Below the pieces are notes generated by a model. The model was not told the origin of the DNA. It worked only from the letters and a program-made list of their open reading frames with translations, and made no database searches. Positions 59,017 through 64,000 of a stretch of 64,000 bases of DNA are shown piece after piece; positions within the stretch are counted from its first letter, which is position 1, and every line of letters begins with the position of its first letter. This DNA comes from [Streptosporangium] indianense. Lineage in GTDB: Bacteria; Actinomycetota; Actinomycetes; Streptomycetales; Streptomycetaceae. The position numbers and the translations under genes were made by a program. The DNA is taken from the NCBI RefSeq assembly GCF_021474405.1, contig NZ_JAKEIO010000008.1, positions 1 through 64,000 of the forward strand, in the 5' to 3' direction.

Positions 59017-59569
59017 AGTCGCCGGTCCCCTTCTCGACCTTCTCGAAGGGGGCGGAACTCACGCACTCGGGCGGCTCGTTCCCCTGACCGGGGCGGCCGG
59101 TCGAGGCCCAGCTGTAGCCCAGCCGGTCGTGACGGCCGAGGTCGTGGACGGTCACACCGACCCGCTTGCCCTCGGCGCCCGGCAGGTCGGATTCGGTGAT
59201 GACGCCGGAGACGACGGCCACCTTGCCGCCGGTGACCAGGCAGTCGACCTCGACCTTCGCCCGGGCGCCGAAGTCGTCCCGGTAGTGGCTGAACGCGAAG
59301 GTGCCGGTCGCCTTCATCGGATCGGCCTTGTCCTTCGCGGCCAGGTGCGCGTCGAAGGAGAACGTGATGTCGTCCCCGGCCGAGCGGTACAGCTTGGCGG
59401 TGCCGGTGAGGGCCGCGGCCTCCCGCCGGTGCGGTGCGTCCGACGCGGTCGAGGTGAGGGCGGCGGCCTCCCGCTGCGGGGGCGCGTCCGACGCGGTCGC
59501 GGCCGGGGCCGCCCCGGCCGTGAGGAGCAGCGCGGAGCCGAGCACGACGATCTTCGTACGGCGCTTCAT
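58985..59569 (-). CDS. Secreted protein with a duplicated 16-residue N-terminal segment
   Basis: A 194-residue protein with a signal peptide (about 1-26, cleavage near ATA-S). Next are two tandem copies of a 16-residue block (TASDAPPQREAAALTS at 25-40, TASDAPHRREAAALTG at 41-56), then a beta-rich domain of unknown function with two cysteines. ATG at 59569 with AAGGAA upstream. I do not recognise the family. Its 3' end overlaps the convergent MFS gene. Confidence 0.78.
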   Translation of the reverse strand: MKRRTKIVVLGSALLLTAGAAPAATASDAPPQREAAALTSTASDAPHRREAAALTGTAKLYRSAGDDITFSFDAHLAAKDKADPMKATGTFAFSHYRDDFGARAKVEVDCLVTGGKVAVVSGVITESDLPGAEGKRVGVTVHDLGRHDRLGYSWASTGRPGQGNEPPECVSSAPFEKVEKGTGDFTVVPWQPEL

Positions 59570-59887
59570 TGCGTTCCTTTCCGCAGGTCGTGTGGACAGC
59601 CCTCACTCTCCCGGCCCGGCGGGGACAGGACATCGCGCTCGGGGCGGGACTCCGCCTCCGCCGGATGGCGGGGGAGGCCGCGCGGAGCTGCCCTTCGAGG
59701 AGGAGCGGGGGTCCGACCCGAGGTGCGCAACGAATCGCCGCCGGGCCCCCTGCGGACGCAATGAACCGTTCACCGGCGCGCAACGGCTCCTTCTTGTCCG
59801 CCCTGGTCAGCGGCCCGTACCGTCTACATGGCCCCTCCAACGACCCCGTGGGCCCTCCGACCATCCTTCGCCCGGTGAGGATCACGC
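59570..59887 (+). promoter_or_regulatory. Divergent region with a promoter for the amidase/oxidase genes
   Basis: No gene is supported in these 318 bp. TTGTCC (59794-59799) and TACCGT (59818-59823) with an 18-base spacer form a good candidate promoter for the downstream operon. The start site would lie near 59830, about 58 bases before the C-N hydrolase start. Confidence 0.45.
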
Positions 59888-60676
59888 ATGCGCACCGCCC
59901 TGCTCCAGAGCTCCGGCCGCCCCGGCTCCACCGTCGAGAACCTCAAGGTCCTCGACGAGGCTGCCGGCCGGGCCGCCGCCCAGGGCGCCGGGCTGCTGGT
60001 CACCTCCGAGCTGTTCCTGACGGGGTACGCCATCGGCGACGAGATCGGCCGGCTCGCCGAGCCCGCCGACGGCGACTGCGCCGACGCCGTCGCCGAGATC
60101 GCGACCCGCCACGGCCTGGCGATCGCCTACGGCTACCCCGAGCGGGCCGGCGAGACCGTGTTCAACTCCGTCCAGCTGATCTCCGCCGACGGCAGCCGGC
60201 TCGCCAACCACCGCAAGACCCACCTCTTCGGCTGCTTCGAGCACGACCACTTCACCCCCGGCGACCTGCCGGTCGTCCAGGCCGAGATCGACGGCCTACG
60301 GATCGGTCTTTTGATCTGCTACGACGTGGAGTTCCCGGAGAACGTCCGCGCCCACGCCCTGGCCGGCACCGACCTGCTCGTCGTCCCGACCGCGCAGATG
60401 CACCCGTTCCAGTTCGTCGCCGAGTCGGTCATCCCGGTCCGGGCCTTCGAGAACCAGATGTACGTCGCGTACGTCAACCGGGTCGGCCCGGAAGGGGAGT
60501 TCGAGTTCGTCGGCCTCTCCACCCTCGCCGGGCCGGACGGGGTCGCCCGGACCCGGGCCGGACGCGGTGAGGAACTCGTACTCGCCGACGTCGACCCGGC
60601 CTTCCTCGCCGCGTCGCGCGAGAACAACCCGTATCTGCGGGACCGGCGACCCGGCCTGTACGGCTCGCTCGTCTGA
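59888..60676 (+). CDS. Carbon-nitrogen hydrolase (DavA-like 5-aminovaleramidase)
   Basis: A 262-residue nitrilase-superfamily amidase. The catalytic triad is E41 (TSELFLTGY), K110 (NHRKTHLFG) and C144 (LICYDVEFPE). By memory its sequence follows Pseudomonas DavA, which hydrolyses 5-aminovaleramide, and it is next to a DavB-like oxidase. The substrate could instead be another amide, such as indole-3-acetamide. It starts at ATG 59888, and the oxidase starts 46 bp after its stop. Confidence 0.88.
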   Translation: MRTALLQSSGRPGSTVENLKVLDEAAGRAAAQGAGLLVTSELFLTGYAIGDEIGRLAEPADGDCADAVAEIATRHGLAIAYGYPERAGETVFNSVQLISADGSRLANHRKTHLFGCFEHDHFTPGDLPVVQAEIDGLRIGLLICYDVEFPENVRAHALAGTDLLVVPTAQMHPFQFVAESVIPVRAFENQMYVAYVNRVGPEGEFEFVGLSTLAGPDGVARTRAGRGEELVLADVDPAFLAASRENNPYLRDRRPGLYGSLV

Positions 60677-60722
60677 CCCCCCTGAACCGCCCGAACGTCT
60701 CTGTGCAAGGAGTCCGTACCCC

Positions 60723-62420
60723 ATGACGTCCACCGTGCCCAACGCCGTCGAGCACGCTGACGCGCAGCAGCCGCCGATCACCATGTTCGGTCCGGACTTC
60801 CCGTACGCGTACGACGACTTCCTCGCCCACCCGGCGGGCCTCGGGCAGATACCCGCGACCGAGCACGGCACGGAGGTCGCGGTCATCGGCGGCGGCCTGT
60901 CCGGCATCGTCGCGGCGTACGAGCTCATGAAGATGGGTCTCAAGCCGGTCGTGTACGAGGCCGACCAGATCGGTGGCCGACTGCGCACGGTGGGCTTCGA
61001 CGGGTGCGACGACTCCCTCACCGCCGAGATGGGCGCGATGCGCTTCCCGCCGTCCTCCACGGCCCTGCAGCACTACATCGACCTCGTCGGCCTGCAGACC
61101 CGGCCGTTCCCCAACCCCCTCGCCGAGACGACCCCGTCGACCGTCGTCGACCTCAAGGGCGAGTCGCACTACGCCGAGACGATCGAGGACCTGCCGCAGG
61201 TCTACCGTGACGTCGCCGAGGCCTGGGGCCGTTGCCTGGAGGAGGGCGCCGACTTCTCCGACATGAACCGCGCCCTGCGCGAGCGGGACGTGCCGCGCAT
61301 CCGCGAGATCTGGTCCAAGCTCGTCGAGAAGCTCGACAACCAGACCTTCTACGGCTTCCTCTGCGACTCCGAGGCGTTCAAGTCGTTCCGCCACCGCGAG
61401 ATCTTCGGCCAGGTCGGCTTCGGCACCGGCGGCTGGGACACCGACTTCCCGAACTCCATCCTGGAGATCCTGCGCGTCGTCTACACCGAGGCCGACGACC
61501 ACCACCGGGGCATCGTCGGCGGCTCCCAGCAGCTGCCGCTGCGCCTGTGGGAGCGGGAGCCACGGAAGATCGTCCACTGGGCCCAGGGGACCTCGCTCGC
61601 GACCCTGCACGAGGGCGGCGAGCCCCGCCCGGCCGTGACCCGGCTGCACCGCACCGCCGGCAACCGCATCACCGTGACGGACGCGCACGGCGACATCCGC
61701 ACCTACCAGGCGGCGATCTTCACCGCCCAGTCCTGGATGCTGCTGTCGAAGATCGCCTGCGACGACTCGCTCTTCCCCATCGACCACTGGACCGCCATCG
61801 AGCGCACCCACTACATGGAGTCCTCGAAGCTGTTCGTGCCGGTGGACCGCCCCTTCTGGCTGGACAAGGACGAGGAGACGGGCCGGGACGTCATGTCGAT
61901 GACGCTCACCGACCGTATGACGCGGGGTACCTACCTGCTCGACGACGGCCCGGACAAGCCCGCCGTCATCTGCCTCTCCTACACCTGGTGCGACGACAGC
62001 CTGAAGTGGCTGCCGCTGTCCGCGAACGAGCGGATGGAGGTCATGCTGAAGTCGCTCGGCGAGATCTATCCCAAGGTCGACATCCGCAAGCACATCATCG
62101 GCAACCCGGTGACGGTCTCCTGGGAGAACGAGCCCTATTTCATGGGCGCGTTCAAGGCCAACCTGCCCGGTCACTACCGCTACCAGCGGCGCCTTTTCAC
62201 GCACTTCATGCAGGACCGGCTGCCCGAGGACAAGCGCGGCATCTTCCTCGCCGGCGACGACATCTCCTGGACCGCCGGCTGGGCCGAGGGCGCCATCCAG
62301 ACCGCCCTCAACGCGGTCTGGGGCGTCATGCACCACCTGGGCGGCACGACCGACCCGACCAACCCGGGCCCCGGCGACGTCTACGACGAGATCGCGCCGG
62401 TCGAGCTGCCGGAGGACTAG
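60723..62420 (+). CDS. Flavin monoamine oxidase (DavB-like amino acid 2-monooxygenase)
   Basis: A 565-residue FAD enzyme with the dinucleotide motif VAVIGGGLSG (52-61), GGRLR, and the C-terminal FAD contact GIFLAGDDISWTAGW. By memory it resembles lysine 2-monooxygenase (DavB) along its whole length, including the N-terminal TMFGPDFPYAYDDF region. The family oxidatively decarboxylates an amino acid to its amide, here followed by the adjacent amidase. The substrate may be lysine, tryptophan or phenylalanine. ATG at 60723; an AAGGAG box is about 13 bases upstream. Confidence 0.85.
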   Translation: MTSTVPNAVEHADAQQPPITMFGPDFPYAYDDFLAHPAGLGQIPATEHGTEVAVIGGGLSGIVAAYELMKMGLKPVVYEADQIGGRLRTVGFDGCDDSLTAEMGAMRFPPSSTALQHYIDLVGLQTRPFPNPLAETTPSTVVDLKGESHYAETIEDLPQVYRDVAEAWGRCLEEGADFSDMNRALRERDVPRIREIWSKLVEKLDNQTFYGFLCDSEAFKSFRHREIFGQVGFGTGGWDTDFPNSILEILRVVYTEADDHHRGIVGGSQQLPLRLWEREPRKIVHWAQGTSLATLHEGGEPRPAVTRLHRTAGNRITVTDAHGDIRTYQAAIFTAQSWMLLSKIACDDSLFPIDHWTAIERTHYMESSKLFVPVDRPFWLDKDEETGRDVMSMTLTDRMTRGTYLLDDGPDKPAVICLSYTWCDDSLKWLPLSANERMEVMLKSLGEIYPKVDIRKHIIGNPVTVSWENEPYFMGAFKANLPGHYRYQRRLFTHFMQDRLPEDKRGIFLAGDDISWTAGWAEGAIQTALNAVWGVMHHLGGTTDPTNPGPGDVYDEIAPVELPED

Positions 62421-63133
62421 GGCCGGCGGAACCCGGGCTCCGTCAGGGGTGTGAGCAGCATGCGCCCCGCGAAGCCCACCGCCGTGTCCAGGCGTTCCGT
62501 GAAGTCCGCGGCGACATCGGGGAGTTCACGAAGGACCCACAGAGCCCGGGCCGCCGTCCATGCGGCGTCCCGGGCGCGGTCGAGGCTCCAGGAGCCGAGC
62601 AGGTGCGTCAGCGGGTCGGCGATCCGCAACAGGTCGGGCCCCGGCATCAGATCGTCGCGGATGCGCTCCTCCAGCGAGACGAGGAGATCGCCCACCATGT
62701 CGAACTCGTCCTCCAGATCGACGGGTGCGCAGCCGAGCGTACGGCAGGTGTCCACGACGGCCAGCGCCAGATCGTGCCCGATGTGCGCGTTGATGCCCGC
62801 CAGCGCGAACTGCAGGGGCCGTACCCCGGGATGGCGGCGGAACTGGAACAGCGGCCGCCAGCAGGCGGGCGGACGCCCCTCGTCCGCCGCCGTCCCGACG
62901 GCCGCGAGGTACCGCTGCGCGAACCGTACGTCCAGCGTGATCGCGGCACGGGCGTCCGCGAACCGGCCGGCGTCGACATGCCGGTCCACCGCCTCCGTCA
63001 CGGCGAGGTAGACACGGTTGAAGACCGCCACCCCGTCCCGTGGGTGCAGGGCCGCGTCGAGGGCGCGCATCTGGGAGATGACGGCGTCCACCGGAGTGTC
63101 CACGGCCGGGGGGACTTGTTCGCATCGCGGCAT
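62417..63133 (-). CDS. DUF5995 family protein
   Basis: A 238-residue mainly helical protein of unknown function, with patterns such as FNRVYLAVTEAVDRH and INAHIGHDLALAVVDTC that I associate with DUF5995. No signal peptide or membrane segment. The ATG is at 63133. Its stop overlaps the oxidase stop by 3-4 bp on the other strand. The DUF number is from memory. Confidence 0.75.
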   Translation of the reverse strand: MPRCEQVPPAVDTPVDAVISQMRALDAALHPRDGVAVFNRVYLAVTEAVDRHVDAGRFADARAAITLDVRFAQRYLAAVGTAADEGRPPACWRPLFQFRRHPGVRPLQFALAGINAHIGHDLALAVVDTCRTLGCAPVDLEDEFDMVGDLLVSLEERIRDDLMPGPDLLRIADPLTHLLGSWSLDRARDAAWTAARALWVLRELPDVAADFTERLDTAVGFAGRMLLTPLTEPGFRRP

Positions 63134-63236
63134 GCGGGCAGAGTCGCAGCTCTAGGCTGACGGGAGTGACGGCAGGCCCGGCGCTTCCCCGAAACGGGGG
63201 AACTCCGCCCGCCGCAGGGGGAGGGGGAGCACCACC
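63134..63236. promoter_or_regulatory. Divergent region before the glycoside hydrolase gene
   Basis: TAGGCT at 63153-63158 is a candidate -10 for the plus-strand gene, and a TTCCCC/GGGGGAA hairpin lies at about 63185-63202. A GAGGGGGAG ribosome-binding site precedes the GTG. Confidence 0.4.
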
Positions 63237-64000
63237 GTGTCAGGCTCGCGTGCCCAGCGCCTGGCCGCCCGCAGGGCCGGTCGCAGGCGAGCCGCCCGGC
63301 GCGGCGCGATGGTCGTGGCGGCCTCCGTCGTGGTCGCGGCCGGCGCCGTCACGGGCGTCGTCTCCGCGTTCGGCGACGGACGGGCCCCACACGAGGCAGG
63401 ACCCGCCCGGGTGTCGGCCTCACCCCGCCCGGCGCCCCTGCCCAGGGCGCCGTCGTCGTCCGCGCCGGCCCCCACCGAGTCCGCCTCCCCCTCACCGTCG
63501 GCGTCCGCACGCCCGACAAGGAGCCCGTCGCCCCCCAGGGCCGAGACGAAGCGGGAGCGCACCACCCCCGTGCCCGGACGGCTGTACCGCCACCCCGACT
63601 CCCAGGTGCTCGCCTGGGTCCGCTCCCACTCCGCCGACCCGCGGCACGCGGTCATCGCGTCCCGTATCGCCGAGCAGCCGGCGGCCGTCTGGTTCGCCGA
63701 CCACTCCCCGCAGACCGTCACCGCCCGGGTCGCGGCGGTGACATCGGGCGGGGCCGCGCTCGGCCGGGTGCCCGTCGTCGTGCCGTACGCGATCCCCGGC
63801 CGGGACTGCGGCGGCCACTCCCAGGGCGGTGCACCCGACCTGGACGCCTACGACGCCTGGATCGACCGGTTCGCGGCGGGGCTCGGCTCCGGCGAGGTCA
63901 TCGTCGTCCTGGAGCCGGACTCGGTCGCCCAGACCGAGTGCCTCCCCGCCGGTGACCGCGCGGACCGCTTCGCCTCGCTGGCCCGGGCCGGACGGGTGCT
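63237..64000 (+). CDS. Secreted glycoside hydrolase family 6 protein (partial, runs off the window)
   Basis: The frame stays open to the window end (254 codons seen). An Arg-rich N-terminus (basic, twin-Arg-like runs), a membrane or signal segment (about 26-45) and a Ser/Pro/Ala linker (about 55-105) precede a GH6-type domain. The family acidic motif VVLEPDSVAQTEC, with D228, is visible. GH6 enzymes are inverting cellulases (endoglucanase or cellobiohydrolase). GTG start at 63237. The 3' end is missing, so length and activity type are unknown. Confidence 0.85.
   Translation, partial: MSGSRAQRLAARRAGRRRAARRGAMVVAASVVVAAGAVTGVVSAFGDGRAPHEAGPARVSASPRPAPLPRAPSSSAPAPTESASPSPSASARPTRSPSPPRAETKRERTTPVPGRLYRHPDSQVLAWVRSHSADPRHAVIASRIAEQPAAVWFADHSPQTVTARVAAVTSGGAALGRVPVVVPYAIPGRDCGGHSQGGAPDLDAYDAWIDRFAAGLGSGEVIVVLEPDSVAQTECLPAGDRADRFASLARAGRV

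Noticed and set aside
63166..63741. 191-residue frame at the right end
   Set aside because: It is out of frame with the GH6 protein, which has the ribosome-binding site, signal segment and EPD motif.

Overview
The window is a high-GC actinobacterial chromosome segment. Gene order, frequent GTG/TTG starts, 1-8 bp start/stop overlaps and the gene content (bldD, sIHF, the relA-apt-secF-secD block, pyrR-pyrB-pyrC-carAB-pyrD-pyrF) point to Streptomyces core chromosome. I see no integrase, insertion sequence, CRISPR array or phage block. Nearly all of it is ordinary housekeeping DNA; the unusual signals are small and lie mostly between genes.

Layout. 1-6326 (+): secD, secF, apt, relA, ending at a two-way terminator. 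6399-8609 (-): a DUF349 protein and a membrane-anchored cyclophilin. 8777-10758 (+): a glyoxalase II-like hydrolase and hisS. 10797-11016 holds the wreck of an ABC-transporter ATPase gene beside an orphan palindrome. 11159-14144 (+): a VKOR-like membrane protein, rarA and rpsD with a structured leader. 14373-18318 (+): two small envelope proteins, alaS and ruvX. 18442-24390 (+): mltG and a shikimate cluster (aroE, a repeat-bearing membrane protein, aroC, aroK, aroB). 24556-27693 (+): a P-loop kinase-like protein, an M24 peptidase homologue with altered metal ligands, efp and nusB.

27881-28384 (-) is bldD, the c-di-GMP-responsive master regulator of development, with a likely self-binding site at its promoter. 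Divergent from it is the pyrimidine operon 28651-38612: pyrR, pyrB, pyrC, a PH-like membrane protein, carA, carB, then a hairpin, pyrD and pyrF. A PyrR-type RNA loop covers the pyrR ribosome binding site. Next come sIHF, gmk (probably leaderless), rpoZ, coaBC and metK (38890-42968). After metK is a stretch with broken tRNA pieces, then priA, a small helix-turn-helix protein on the minus strand, fmt, a 46-bp tandem repeat, rsmB, an MMPL exporter (-) and rpe.

52347-64000 is more accessory: a SorC-type regulator with a barstar-like protein, guaB1 (GMP reductase type), an amino-acid permease with an Lrp/AsnC regulator, an MFS exporter, a secreted protein with an internal duplication, and a C-N hydrolase plus flavin amine oxidase pair closely resembling DavA/DavB (amino acid to amide to acid). 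It ends with a DUF5995 protein and the start of a secreted family 6 glycoside hydrolase cut by the window edge.

Functionally the window joins protein export (SecDF), the stringent response (RelA), translation and tRNA charging, aromatic amino-acid and pyrimidine synthesis, one-carbon/SAM metabolism and developmental control. Start codons were chosen from ribosome-binding sites, overlaps and family length; doubtful ones are flagged.
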